The notes under the pieces are model-generated. The model had not been told where the DNA came from. It did not search any database and saw only the letters and a program-made list of their open reading frames with translations. A stretch of DNA of 64,000 nucleotides. Origin: Flavobacterium davisii (GTDB taxonomy: Bacteria; Bacteroidota; Bacteroidia; Flavobacteriales; Flavobacteriaceae). Each line of letters starts with the position of its first letter. The first letter of the stretch is position 1. The stretch is taken from contig NZ_CP067378.1 in NCBI RefSeq assembly GCF_019565505.1, forward strand, positions 1,550,001-1,614,000. The letters are read 5' to 3'. Positions 1 through 10,415 of this stretch are shown here, in pieces. A program made the position numbers and the translations under genes.

Positions 1-1
1 C

Positions 2-35
2 CCCCGTTTTTTAAAGTTTTTATTAAAAAACGGGG
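2..35. terminator. Hairpin terminator at window edge
   Basis: An 11-bp perfect stem (CCCCGTTTTTT at 2-12 pairs with AAAAAACGGGG at 25-35) with a 12-base loop. The T and A tracts lie inside the stem, so it could stop transcription from either side. It lies about 240 bases beyond the end of the minus-strand crotonase operon and probably belongs to a gene left of the window or to both sides. Confidence 0.6.
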
Positions 36-79
36 TTAAATCAAAATATTAAAATTTTTATTTATGAAGTAGATTTCTT

Positions 80-242
80 AATCCCAGATTTCGTCGTAAA
101 ACAAAATTTTTCAATAAATTCAAGTGTTCACGGAGAATTTTAGAAGACAAAATAGTCAACTATTTCGATGAATAAAATTGGAATACGTGCTTGAATTTGA
201 AGAAAAATAAAGTGGAATAGATTTCTAATGTTGATTTAGGTT
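80..242. repeat. Dispersed MITE-like repeat, copy 1
   Basis: Internal sequence is nearly the same as the intact copy at 49896-50070: shared blocks include CAAAATTTTTCAATAAATTC and the right part with TGCTTGAATTTGAAGAAAAA. The terminal inverted repeats are decayed at both ends. There is no coding potential. Same orientation as the 49896 copy. Confidence 0.75.
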
Positions 243-277
243 AAAACAAACTGTTTTAAAACCTTCCATTATACTTA

Positions 278-1058
<781 letters not shown>

Positions 1059-1062
1059 CTTT

Positions 1063-2540
1063 TTATTTGTTTATGATAGGTAATGTTACTTTAAAAGTAG
1101 TTCCTTTATTTAATTCTGACTCAAAAGTAATCTTTCCTTGGTAATTTTCAATTATATTTTTAATTATAGCTAAGCCTAATCCCATACCACTTGTTTTTGT
1201 TGTAAATTTAGGTTCAAATATTCGTTCAAAATCTTCAACCGCTATTCCCTTTCCATTATCACACACACTAATAATCGTATTATTTTGTTCTTTTTTACGG
1301 ATACTGAAACTTTTTTATTTATTTGCCCTTCTGGTATAGCTTGTATGGCATTTTTTACTAAATTGGTAATAATACGGATAAGTTGGGTTCTATCTATTTT
1401 GGTAATAATTTCTTTTGTACAAGGATTATATTCTATGTAATCTTCATTAAAAATATCCAATGCCATACTTACTACATCGACTACATTTAGTGTTTCGTTT
1501 TGTTGTGCTGGCATAGATGCAAAATTTGAAAAAGCATTAGCAACAGCGCTCATAGTATCAATTTGTTGGATAAGTGTTTTAGAAAAATCAACTACTTTTT
1601 GTTTAATATTCGGATCTTGAGGATTAAACCGCATTTCAAAACTCTGAACTGTTAATCGCATAGGAGTTAAAGGATTTTTTATTTCATGTGCTACCTGTTT
1701 AGCCATTTCTCTCCATGCACCTTCTCGTTCACTTTGTGCCAATTTATTAGCACTTTCCTCCAACTCATCAATCATTTTATTATACGATTTAATAAGTTTA
1801 TCTATTTCGGAACTATGTGTTACTAAATCTATTTTTTTGTTCTTTTCTGTAAGGCTAGTTTCTGTAAGTCTACGCGAAATAGTTTCTAACGATTTGGTAA
1901 TATATCTCGATAGGTAAAAAGCCAACCAAATGGCTAATGAAAACATTCCTAAATATACGCTTCCAAATATGGCTAAAAAATTTTCTATTTCTTGTTTATA
2001 ATAACTATCATCTTGTTTGTAGGGGAGTCGTATAATGCCAATAGGTTTCTTTTCTATATGATCCATCAAATAGCTATAAGAAAAGTTATACACATCTCCT
2101 CTTGCCTCTCCTTCTCCTATAAATCTATTTTTGTCAGCATGCTTAATTTTATCCAACAAATTATCTGAAATATTAATTGTAATCTGTCCTTCTATCATGG
2201 GAGCTCTTGAATTAATAAGCATACGTCCTTGTAAATCATAAATATCAATTTCTAAATTATGAATATCTGCTATTTCAAATATTTTTTCTTTAAAAATAGA
2301 AGCTAAATTGGCTGTTATTAAAGGATGAGGAGTTGTTTCTAAAACGTATTCTATATGTTGCTTAATCTGTTCTTCTTTTCTTAGTAAACGTTCTTTATGG
2401 TATTCCTGACTTTCATATTGAAAATGAAGTATTGATACTAATGCAATCAGTACTGAAGATATTAATGTTATAAATATCAAAGCAAGAAAAATTCTGGCTC
2501 TTAAGGAAAGATTTTTACCCCGAAGGAATACATTCATCAT
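1063..2540 (-). CDS. NtrY-like sensor histidine kinase (frameshifted)
   Basis: Two-component sensor of about 490 residues. A first membrane helix (about residues 15-38) is followed by a periplasmic sensor segment, a second helix (about 190-212), a HAMP-like linker, and a HisKA domain with the H-box VAHEIKNPLTPMRLTVQ. The ATPase domain has the N-box LVKNAIQAIPEG, then CDNGKGI and GLGLAIIKNI. The reading frame breaks at the T6 run 1291-1296, one base short; repair joins the two parts without loss. The ATG overlaps the hemJ stop (TAATG), so translation is probably coupled. No response regulator is seen nearby, so its partner must be elsewhere. NtrY is the closest architecture I recognise, but a nitrogen role is not implied. 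Confidence 0.85.
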
Positions 2541-3088
2541 TATTTTTTTTCTCGTATATTTTTATAAAACTTATAACCTAACATTAAAAGTATAGAAAAA
2601 AGGATGATACCTACCACGCCAAATATCCAATTTATAGCATTTTTTAAAATTACTAAAAAAACGACTGCAAATAAAATAATAGTTGCTCCTTCATTCCACA
2701 ATCTAAAAAAGGTAGCACTTTTCTTTATTTTATTTTTTTGTAATTGAGTAAAAATCTGATGGCATTTTAAATGGTATACATACAAAATAAAAACAAAAGT
2801 TAATTTAACATGCATCCATGCTTGGGTAAGCCATACATTACCAGCCTGTGTAAAAAGCAACATCCAAAAGGCAAAAATACTAGCTAATATAGCACTTGGC
2901 CGGGTAATGATATACCATAAGCGATATTCCATTAATTGATATTGCTTAATTAAAATACTTTGTTCTGGCTCTGGTTTTTCCTTAGCCTCGGCATGATATA
3001 CAAAAAGTCGCACAATATAAAATAATCCCGCAAACCACGTAATTACAAAAATAAGGTGCAATGATTTTATGTAGTTATACAATTCCAT
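2540..3088 (-). CDS. hemJ: HemJ protoporphyrinogen IX oxidase (UPF0093)
   Basis: Integral membrane protein of 182 residues with four hydrophobic helices. The N-terminus has the HemJ signature IKSLHLIFVITWFAGLFYIV, with the conserved His of the first helix, and then RLFVYHAEA. HemJ oxidises protoporphyrinogen IX to protoporphyrin IX, the step before ferrochelatase, in organisms lacking HemG and HemY. Its place directly after hemH fits this. I choose the ATG at 3088, which overlaps the hemH stop as TAATG; an upstream ATG at 3130 would add 14 residues lying inside hemH. Usual family length is about 140-190. Confidence 0.88.
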   Translation of the reverse strand: MELYNYIKSLHLIFVITWFAGLFYIVRLFVYHAEAKEKPEPEQSILIKQYQLMEYRLWYIITRPSAILASIFAFWMLLFTQAGNVWLTQAWMHVKLTFVFILYVYHLKCHQIFTQLQKNKIKKSATFFRLWNEGATIILFAVVFLVILKNAINWIFGVVGIILFSILLMLGYKFYKNIREKK

Positions 3089-4098
3089 TAATTCCAGTTC
3101 TTTATCCAACTTGCTACAGTTTGTGCCCAATCATCACGATCATTTAAACAAGCCACTGTTAAAAAATTTTCCCCACCATTTTCTTTAAAACTATGAGCAG
3201 CCTCCATCCCTATTTCTTCTAAAGTTTCTAAACAATCCGAAACAAAAGCAGGTGTTACAACGGCTAAATTTTTAATCCCTTTTTGAGCCAATCCGTCAAT
3301 TGTAGCGTCTGTATAAGGTTGTAACCAAGGATCTCGTCCTAAACGAGATTGAAAAGAGGTACTGTAACTTCCTTCTTCTAACTGTAATAATTCCGCTACT
3401 TGTCTGGTTGTTTCATAACATTGATGGCGGTAACAAAATTCATGTGCAGCCGAAGGGGTAACACAACATTTTCCATCAATTGCACAATGTGATTTTGTCA
3501 CATCTGATTTTTTTATATGTCGCTCTGGTACCCCATGATAAGAAAACAAAATATGATTTGTCTCAAAACCTGTTAAAGCTTCTTGAATAGAAGTTCCTAA
3601 ATTAGCAATATAGCTTTCTCTTTTATAAAAAGCAGGTATCGTTTTAAAAGTCATTGAAGGGTATTTCCTTTCGCGAATTTCTTCTGCTAAAACTAAAATA
3701 GTTTCTGTTGTTGCCATAGCAAATTGAGGATATAAAGGTAAAAGTAGCACTTCTGTTACTCCTTTGTCCTGCAATTGTTGCAACCCAAATTCTATACTAG
3801 GATTTCCATAACGCATAGCTATTTCTACTGGATAATCAACTAATTCTTGTACTTTTTTTTGCAAACGCTGAGTTAAAACAATTAAAGGGGAACCCTCTTC
3901 CCACCAAATTTTTTTATAAGCTGCTGCTGATTTTTTAGGTCGTGTATTTAATATGATCCCTTTTACTAAAAAAGCTCTTAATAAATAAGGGAGATCAATT
4001 ACTCTTTCGTCCATTAAAAATTGATCTAAATACTTCTTGACATCTTTTACTTCGGTACTGTCGGGTGAACCTAAATTAACTAATAATACTCCTTTCAT
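3088..4098 (-). CDS. hemH: Ferrochelatase
   Basis: Inserts Fe2+ into protoporphyrin IX, the last step of the haem pathway. The 336-residue protein starts MKGVLLVNLGSPDS and has the active-site segment ILFSYHGVPERHIKKSD with the catalytic His, and the C-terminal TSFQSRLGRDPWLQPYTD. Between them is a cysteine-rich piece with a Cys-x5-Cys-Cys pattern followed by Cys-x4-Cys (CYRHQC), which resembles internal iron-sulfur segments reported in some bacterial ferrochelatases; whether a cluster is bound is not shown. First gene of a minus-strand operon with hemJ, the sensor kinase and the crotonase. Confidence 0.95.
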   Translation of the reverse strand: MKGVLLVNLGSPDSTEVKDVKKYLDQFLMDERVIDLPYLLRAFLVKGIILNTRPKKSAAAYKKIWWEEGSPLIVLTQRLQKKVQELVDYPVEIAMRYGNPSIEFGLQQLQDKGVTEVLLLPLYPQFAMATTETILVLAEEIRERKYPSMTFKTIPAFYKRESYIANLGTSIQEALTGFETNHILFSYHGVPERHIKKSDVTKSHCAIDGKCCVTPSAAHEFCYRHQCYETTRQVAELLQLEEGSYSTSFQSRLGRDPWLQPYTDATIDGLAQKGIKNLAVVTPAFVSDCLETLEEIGMEAAHSFKENGGENFLTVACLNDRDDWAQTVASWIKNWN

Positions 4099-4187
4099 TT
4101 TTGTTTTTATTTTGAGACTTCAAATTGAAAATTAGATAAAACTTAAAACCATTTATATCTTATTATGTTTAATCTTTTGATCTATTT

Positions 4188-5053
4188 TTAATTTACTTTT
4201 TCTAATAAATATTTTTTAGGCGTAGTGCCAAATTTTTTTTTAAATGCTGCAATAAAATGACTAGCAGTACTATAACCAATTTTTAATCCTACTTCATTTA
4301 CATTATACGACCCACTGTCTAATAAATTTCGGGCATATTCCATTTTATAATCAAATAAGAAACCATAAACTGTTTCTCCATAAATTTGCTTGAAACCTGT
4401 CTTTAGCTTTTTTAAGTTTAAACCTACTTGATCTGCCAATTCTTCTAGACCCGGTGGCTCTGACATGTTGGCAATAATAATTTCCTTTGCTTTTTTAAGT
4501 TTTTTTACATTTTCTTCATCTATCAAAAACGGACATTGTTCAATATCTGGATCTTCGTTTTTATTAAAAAATAAACTTAATAATTCATAACCTTTTCCTT
4601 TATAATATAAATTTTTAATAGTTGGATTTAAATTATAATGAAACATTTGATTTAAAACAATAGCCATAGAAGGTGTAATATTTTCTTCTCCATAATACTT
4701 TCTGTCGCGATTTTCTTCACTTAAAAAGGAATATGATCAGCATCATTAGTAAACAAACCATGAAATTTTTTAATAGAAATTAATATCGATATGATCCATG
4801 TTTTGGGTGCAATATCTATATGCAGTGGTAATTCTTTTTCTGGATTATAAAATAGAAGTGATTTTTCACCTTCTAACCCTATAGTATAACTTCCATTATT
4901 AAAAATAAATTTGCCTTTTCCTTTTAAACCAAAATGAAATTGAATTAATCCAGTCTTTACTGGACGTTCATACTTAACAACTTCCTCTGTGTCATTTTGA
5001 AATCTTAACAAAACAAATTCATCATCCATTTTTATCTCTTCAGTAGCACCCAT
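4188..5053 (-). CDS. AraC-family transcriptional regulator
   Basis: About 288 residues: an N-terminal cupin-like sensing domain (about 1-110) and a C-terminal pair of helix-turn-helix motifs (PPGLEELADQVGLNLKKLKT and NEVGLKIGYSTASHFIAAFK, then the family end motif KKFGTTPKKYL). The frame is broken at the A5 run 4723-4727, one base short; repair gives HIPFLSEENRDRKYYGEE across the join. An in-frame stop lies upstream of the ATG at 5053, supporting that start. It is transcribed away from hemA, with paired direct repeats between them, so it most likely controls haem synthesis, perhaps in response to iron or haem. The ligand is unknown. Confidence 0.88.
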
Positions 5054-5161
5054 AGCGACATTTTTTTACACAGGAAATTTTCTTAAACCCGTTTTATTAT
5101 TTAGAATTATTCTATATAACAAACTTCTAAATAGCCTATTTTACAACAAAAGTAGCATAAA

Positions 5162-5225
5162 TATCGCTAAAAACTCCAATCAACTATCAAAATAACTTAT
5201 AGCGATACAAAAAGTACTTATAGCG
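5162..5225. promoter_or_regulatory. Probable AraC-type operator upstream of hemA
   Basis: Two exact copies of ACTTATAGCG (5195-5204 and 5216-5225) are 21 bp apart, two helical turns, as expected for the two half-sites of an AraC-family protein. An inverted copy of the core, TATCGCTA, lies at 5162-5169. The downstream half-site abuts the -33 region of the hemA promoter, a position typical for activation. The adjacent divergent AraC gene is the natural candidate to bind. Binding is inferred. Confidence 0.55.
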
Positions 5226-5230
5226 TTATT

Positions 5231-5257
5231 TTGGAAAAACAAAACTAAATACTTTTG
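5231..5257 (+). promoter_or_regulatory. hemA promoter, Bacteroidota type
   Basis: TACTTTTG at 5250-5257 matches the -7 consensus TAnnTTTG, and TTG at 5231-5233 serves as the -33 element with 16 bases between. The leader to the ATG would be about 20-25 bases. Confidence 0.6.
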
Positions 5258-5284
5258 TTTGTAGAAAATTTGATTAGGATTTTA

Positions 5285-6595
5285 ATGACACAGAATATTC
5301 CCTCAAAATCTGCCACTTTTTACGCAATTGGTTTAAGCTATCTGAAAGCGGATGCTGAAATGCGAGGAAAGTTTAGTTTGGATGAACAAGCTAAATCCAA
5401 ATTAATTCAACAAGCCAAAGGAGATGGCTTAGAAAGTTTAATCGTTACTTCTACTTGTAACCGAACAGAGATATATGGGTTTGCACAACACCCCTTTCAA
5501 TTAATTAGATTACTTTGTGAAAATAGCCAAGGTACTGTTGAGGACTTCCAAAAAGTAGCTTACGTTTATAAGAACAAAGAGGCTATAAATCATTTGTTTC
5601 GGGTAGGAACTGGATTAGACAGTCAAATTTTGGGTGATTTTGAAATTATTTCACAAATTAAAAATGCTTTTGTTTTATCAAAAGAACACGAAATGGCTAA
5701 TGCTTATATGGAGCGTTTAGTAAATTCTGTTATTCAAGCAAGTAAACGTGTAAAAAACGAAACCGAAATATCATCAGGTGCAACTTCTGTTTCTTTTGCA
5801 TCCGTTCAATATATTTTTAAAACCGTTCCCGACATTTCTGATAAAAATATTTTACTTTTTGGCACAGGTAAAATTGGTCGTAATACTTGCGAAAACTTGG
5901 TAAAGCACAGCAAACATGACCATATTACATTAATTAACCGCACAAAAGACAAAGCAGAAAAATTAGCTAAAAAATTAGATCTAATCGTAAAAGATTACGC
6001 TGACTTACAAGAAGAAATTCACAAAGCAGACGTTTTAGTTGTTGCCACAGGAGCACAAAATCCAACAGTTGATAAAACCATCTTAAATCTAAAAAAACCA
6101 TTATTAATTTTAGACCTATCTATTCCTAAAAACGTAAACGAAAACGTTCAGGATATCCCAGAGGTGACTCTAATTCACATGGATCATTTGTCTCAAATTA
6201 CAGATGAAACATTAGAGAACCGCAAAAAATTCATCCCACAAGCAGAAGCCATCATTGAAGAAATTCAAGATGAATTTATTACGTGGACAAAAGGTCGCAA
6301 ATATGCCCCCACTATACATGCCTTAAAAGCTAAACTACAATCTATCAAAGAATTAGAAATGGCATATCAACGCAAAAAAATGTCTAATTTTGATGAAGAA
6401 CAAGCAGAAATTATAAGCAATCGAATTATACAAAAAATAACCAATCATTTTGCTAATCATTTAAAAGATGAAAACACTTTGGTTGATGAAAGTGTTGATT
6501 GGATACAACGCGTTTTTCAATTGAGCCCACCAATCCCAAAAGGAAATATTTCTAAAACAGAAACTGTTCATACAGAGGATTTACAATCTTTATAA
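5285..6595 (+). CDS. hemA: Glutamyl-tRNA reductase
   Basis: First committed enzyme of C5-pathway haem synthesis: reduces glutamyl-tRNA to glutamate-1-semialdehyde with NADPH. Residues about 50-62 hold STCNRTEIYG with the nucleophilic Cys58; FRVGTGLDSQILGD follows; the NADPH-binding fold shows LLFGTGKIGRNTCENL at about 198; a helical dimerisation domain closes the protein. I start at the ATG at 5285 because homologues begin close to FYAIGLSYLKAD; the earlier in-frame ATG at 5255 overlaps the promoter element. The 436 residues are slightly long but normal. Head of the hemACDE run. Confidence 0.95.
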   Translation: MTQNIPSKSATFYAIGLSYLKADAEMRGKFSLDEQAKSKLIQQAKGDGLESLIVTSTCNRTEIYGFAQHPFQLIRLLCENSQGTVEDFQKVAYVYKNKEAINHLFRVGTGLDSQILGDFEIISQIKNAFVLSKEHEMANAYMERLVNSVIQASKRVKNETEISSGATSVSFASVQYIFKTVPDISDKNILLFGTGKIGRNTCENLVKHSKHDHITLINRTKDKAEKLAKKLDLIVKDYADLQEEIHKADVLVVATGAQNPTVDKTILNLKKPLLILDLSIPKNVNENVQDIPEVTLIHMDHLSQITDETLENRKKFIPQAEAIIEEIQDEFITWTKGRKYAPTIHALKAKLQSIKELEMAYQRKKMSNFDEEQAEIISNRIIQKITNHFANHLKDENTLVDESVDWIQRVFQLSPPIPKGNISKTETVHTEDLQSL

Positions 6596-6626
6596 ACACC
6601 TAGATGGCTCAAAATTAAAATTCTTC

Positions 6627-7592
6627 ATGAAAAAAAACAAAGACAAAAAAATCCCCTCTTCGGAGGATAAAGATAGGGTAATAAAAATCGGAACTCGTGA
6701 TAGTGAATTAGCTCTTTGGCAAGCACACACTGTAGAAAAACAACTAAATGATTTAGGCTACAAAACCGAAATTATAGCTGTAAAATCACAAGGTGATATT
6801 ATACTAGACAAACCTTTATACGAATTGGGAATTACAGGAATTTTTACTAAAACACTAGACGTTGCCATGCTATCTGGTCAAGTAGATATTGCTGTACATT
6901 CTATGAAAGATGTACCTACTGCTTTACCACAAGGTATCGTACAGGCTGCCGTTTTAGAAAGAGCCAATACTGTTGATATTTTAGTACACAAAGGGAATAC
7001 TGATTTTTTCAATACTGACACCTTAATTGCCACAGGAAGTCTACGCCGTCAAGCGCAATGGCTACATAAATATCCACAACACAAAACCGTTGATTTAAGA
7101 GGAAATGTAAACACTCGTCTTCAAAAATTAAAAGATAATGATTGGGGAGGTGCTATTTTTGCATCTGCTGGCTTAGAACGTTTAAATCTAAAACCCGAAA
7201 CAACCATTTCTCTAGACTGGATGATTCCAGCACCTGCACAAGGAGCTATGATGGTAGTAGCAATGGCTGAAGACACCTTTGCAATAGAAGCCCTATCTGA
7301 ATTAAATCATATCGAAACAGAAATTTGTACCTATATAGAACGTCAATTTTTGCGCACTTTAGAAGGCGGTTGTACAGCTCCTATTGGTGCTTTAGCAACT
7401 TATAACGAAAAAACAGATCAAATAGATTTCAATGGTGGTCTATTTTCAATTGATGGTCAAGAAAAAATAGCTATCAAACGCTCTTTTGATATTTCAGAAT
7501 GGAAAAAATTAGGGCTGAATTGCGCCAAAGAAATCTTAGAGAATGGAGGTAGCGAATTAATGTATACCATAAAAAAACAATTAAAAAAATAA
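6627..7592 (+). CDS. hemC: Hydroxymethylbilane synthase (porphobilinogen deaminase)
   Basis: Joins four porphobilinogen units into hydroxymethylbilane. Of 321 residues, about 20 at the start are a lysine-rich extension; then IGTRDSELALWQA, HSMKDVPTALP with the catalytic Asp, and LEGGCTAPIGALA, whose Cys carries the dipyrromethane cofactor. Follows hemA after 31 bases and is presumably co-transcribed. Confidence 0.96.
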   Translation: MKKNKDKKIPSSEDKDRVIKIGTRDSELALWQAHTVEKQLNDLGYKTEIIAVKSQGDIILDKPLYELGITGIFTKTLDVAMLSGQVDIAVHSMKDVPTALPQGIVQAAVLERANTVDILVHKGNTDFFNTDTLIATGSLRRQAQWLHKYPQHKTVDLRGNVNTRLQKLKDNDWGGAIFASAGLERLNLKPETTISLDWMIPAPAQGAMMVVAMAEDTFAIEALSELNHIETEICTYIERQFLRTLEGGCTAPIGALATYNEKTDQIDFNGGLFSIDGQEKIAIKRSFDISEWKKLGLNCAKEILENGGSELMYTIKKQLKK

Positions 7593-7679
7593 GTCTTCTA
7601 CCTTTAAATTTATATGATAAAAATATAGTAACTCAACAAATGCTTTTTGTATTTTATATAGACCCTTTTTAGTATAAAA

Positions 7680-8377
7680 ATGAAAATAATACAGCTCTTA
7701 TCTACTAAAAAATTACCTCCTAATCAGAAGCATCTTTTGTTAAGCTCAAATTTTTCTATCATTGAAGCTGATTTTATTGAAATTAAAACAAAAAAGGTTC
7801 CGATAAAAGAATTAGGAGAGGCTCTTATTTTTACAAGTCAAAATGCTGTTCTTGCCATTTTAAATTCTGAAAATATAAAAGATCTAAGAAACAAAAAGAT
7901 TTTTTGTGTGGGAATAAAAACAAAAAAACTATTAGAAGAAAACCATTTTGTTGTTGAAATTCACACTAATTATGCAGAAGAATTAGCAGACATCATCTCG
8001 TTAAACTACCCCTATTTGAATTATACCTTTTTAGTGGTAATTTAAGACAAGATATACTGCCTAAAAAATTAAAAGATTTTGGGATTATTTTCAACGAAAT
8101 AGAAATATATGAAACTATTTTGGCACCTCAAAAAATTAGCACTAAACTTGATGGTATCTTATTTTATAGCCCATCAGGAGTTAAAAGTTATTTAAAAAAC
8201 AATAAGATTACAGATGAAATATGCTTTTGTATTGGTACTACCACCGCAAAGGCACTAAAAAACATAACAAAAAATATTATAGTTACAAATCAACCATCTA
8301 TTGAAAATGTAATTATTCAGTGTTTAAATTATTATAAATTGACTTGCTCCACACAAGAAAGCAATGAAATTACATAA
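7680..8377 (+). CDS. hemD: Uroporphyrinogen-III synthase (frameshifted)
   Basis: Closes hydroxymethylbilane to uroporphyrinogen III. HemD is poorly conserved in sequence; the call rests on position between hemC and hemE, length (about 233 residues after repair) and short matches: ALIFTSQNAV near the start, the linker FFSGNLRQDILP, and YSPSGVKSYLKNN with IGTTTAKAL in the second lobe. The frame breaks at the T5 run 8028-8032; one more T joins the halves. As hemD is needed for haem synthesis and the rest of the pathway is present, a sequencing error is the simplest reading. Confidence 0.85.
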
Positions 8378-8419
8378 TGTTTAGTATATAAAAATTAATT
8401 ATTTTAAAAAAGATATAAA

Positions 8420-9481
8420 ATGAGCGATTCAAATATTACTCCTTTGGGGGCTAAGGGACTTAAAAATGATCTATTCTTAAGAGCATTAAAAGGAGAAACA
8501 GTTGAACGTCCACCTGTATGGATGATGCGTCAAGCAGGAAGATATTTACCAGAATTCCGAGCCTTACGAGATAAGTATGATTTTTTTACTCGTTGCGAAA
8601 CACCTGAATTAGCCGCTGAAATAACAGTACAACCTATTCGCATAGTAAAACCTGATGCTGCCATTTTGTTCTCAGACATTTTAGTTGTTCCAAGAGCTAT
8701 GGGGATAGAGGTCGAACTAAAAGACAATATAGGGCCTATTATACCCAATCCTATTCGCTCGATAGAACAAGTAAATCAAGTATACATTCCAGAAATAAAA
8801 GATTCCTTAGGCTATGTAATGGAGGCAATCAAATTAACCAAAGAAATGCTAAATAATGAAGTTCCATTAATTGGTTTTGCTGGTTCTCCTTGGACTATTT
8901 TTTGTTATGCCGTAGAAGGGAAAGGTTCCAAAAGTTATGATACTGCTAAAGGATTTTGTTTCTCACAACCTGAAGCGGCACACGCATTATTACAAAAAAT
9001 AACAGATACCACTATTTTATATTTAAAAGAAAAGGTCGCAAATGGTTGTAATGCAATCCAAATTTTTGATTCTTGGGGAGGAATGCTATCACCAACAGAT
9101 TATCAAGAATTTTCTTGGCAATATATCAATCAAATTGTAGAAGCATTAGCCCCTATAACAGAAGTAATTGTTTTTGGAAAAGGCTGTTGGTTTGCATTAA
9201 ACCAAATGGCAAAATCTAAAGCATCAGCTCTAGGTGTAGATTGGACTTGTTCTCCTACACATGCACGTTACTTAACAGGAGGAAACATTACATTACAAGG
9301 AAATTTTGATCCTTCTCGTCTATTATCACCAATACCCACTATCAAAAAGATGGTACATGAAATGATTAACGAATTTGGAAAGGACAAATATATTGTAAAT
9401 TTAGGACATGGTATTTTACCTAATATCCCTGTAGATCATGCTAAAGCATTTATAGATGCCGTAAAAGAATATCAAAAATAA
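8420..9481 (+). CDS. hemE: Uroporphyrinogen decarboxylase
   Basis: Removes four carboxyl groups from uroporphyrinogen III to give coproporphyrinogen III. The 353-residue protein has the signature [20 protein letters not shown] with substrate-binding arginines, the catalytic Asp in [28 protein letters not shown] and the C-terminal [18 protein letters not shown]. Intact frame. Lies 42 bases after hemD in the same orientation. Confidence 0.97.
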   Translation: MSDSNITPLGAKGLKNDLFLRALKGETVERPPVWMMRQAGRYLPEFRALRDKYDFFTRCETPELAAEITVQPIRIVKPDAAILFSDILVVPRAMGIEVELKDNIGPIIPNPIRSIEQVNQVYIPEIKDSLGYVMEAIKLTKEMLNNEVPLIGFAGSPWTIFCYAVEGKGSKSYDTAKGFCFSQPEAAHALLQKITDTTILYLKEKVANGCNAIQIFDSWGGMLSPTDYQEFSWQYINQIVEALAPITEVIVFGKGCWFALNQMAKSKASALGVDWTCSPTHARYLTGGNITLQGNFDPSRLLSPIPTIKKMVHEMINEFGKDKYIVNLGHGILPNIPVDHAKAFIDAVKEYQK

Positions 9482-9765
9482 TAATACAAGGTTATAAATA
9501 AAGCTAGCATAATACAAATAATTTACACATTGTTTTAATTTTTATTTTCCCACACTATTATCACATAAAAGAGAGGATAATGGTAGCAAAACAAAAAGAA
9601 TTAAGCTTTTAAATTATTTAGAATTATTTTAGCTTTATTGCTTTTATTAATAATTCCGTATTATTAGTTTATTTTTGAAAATTATTTACAAACCCATTAG
9701 AATCTTTTCCTAAATATTAATTATAAAATACTTCCTAAAATATTTTACAAGACCCATTTAAAAAT

Positions 9766-10349
9766 ATGCAAACACGATTTCAATTAAATAACAGATTTAA
9801 TATATTCATAAAATACCTTACATTCTTTTTGTCATAAATAGCTATTCTCAAACTTCTGTTAAAGGAAATATCACAACAATTTTAGGATTACCTCAAATAG
9901 GAATAGAAACAAAAATAGGCAACAAGTTAACCTTTCAAGCAGATGTAATGGCTTCATTATGGGAATCCGTTAATAATGCTCCTCAGAAATTTGTAATCGT
10001 AATACCAGAAGTAAGATACCACTTTAATACTCTTGAAAAAGGATTTTATTTAGGAGGACACATTGGCGGTTCTAGCTATAAAATGCAAAAGTGGAACTAC
10101 CTTAATTCAGGCAGATACCAAGAAGGATATAGCTTATTATTTGGGATGACTGTTGGTTTTAAAGTACCTGTAAACAATGCTTTTTCAATAGATATTTTTA
10201 TGGGCGGTGGCTCTCAACAAGGATTTTATAAAGGCTATTTTTTAGAAACTGGAGAACGTTACGAAACAGCCAGTAATTTCAACAAAAGTGGCGAATGGCT
10301 ACCTTATAGAGGAGGCGTTATGATTTGTTATAAATTGGGTAAAAATTAA
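9766..10349 (+). CDS. DUF3575-type outer-membrane protein (frameshifted)
   Basis: About 195 residues. The ATG at 9766 gives a signal peptide that ends near YSQTS only if one T is added to the run 9826-9830; without it the frame stops at once. The mature part has alternating strands with GFYLGGHIGGSSYKMQKWNY, then GSQQGFYKGYFLETGERYE and WLPYRGGVMICYKLG, which I recognise as DUF3575, small beta-barrels often found in Bacteroidota. It sits inside the haem run between hemE and hemF. Its role is unknown; a link to haem or iron at the surface is only suggested by position. Confidence 0.7.
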
Positions 10350-10415
10350 TCCTAACCCCTAATCCTAAATAGAATACAAGACACCTAAATCATATATCTT
10401 AAAATAAAAAAATTA

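Noticed and set aside
8530-8748. Opposite-strand open frame within hemE
   Set aside because: Lies fully inside a well-supported gene in another frame, with no family match; similar shadows within hemF, RND, sucA and glyS were left out for the same reason.
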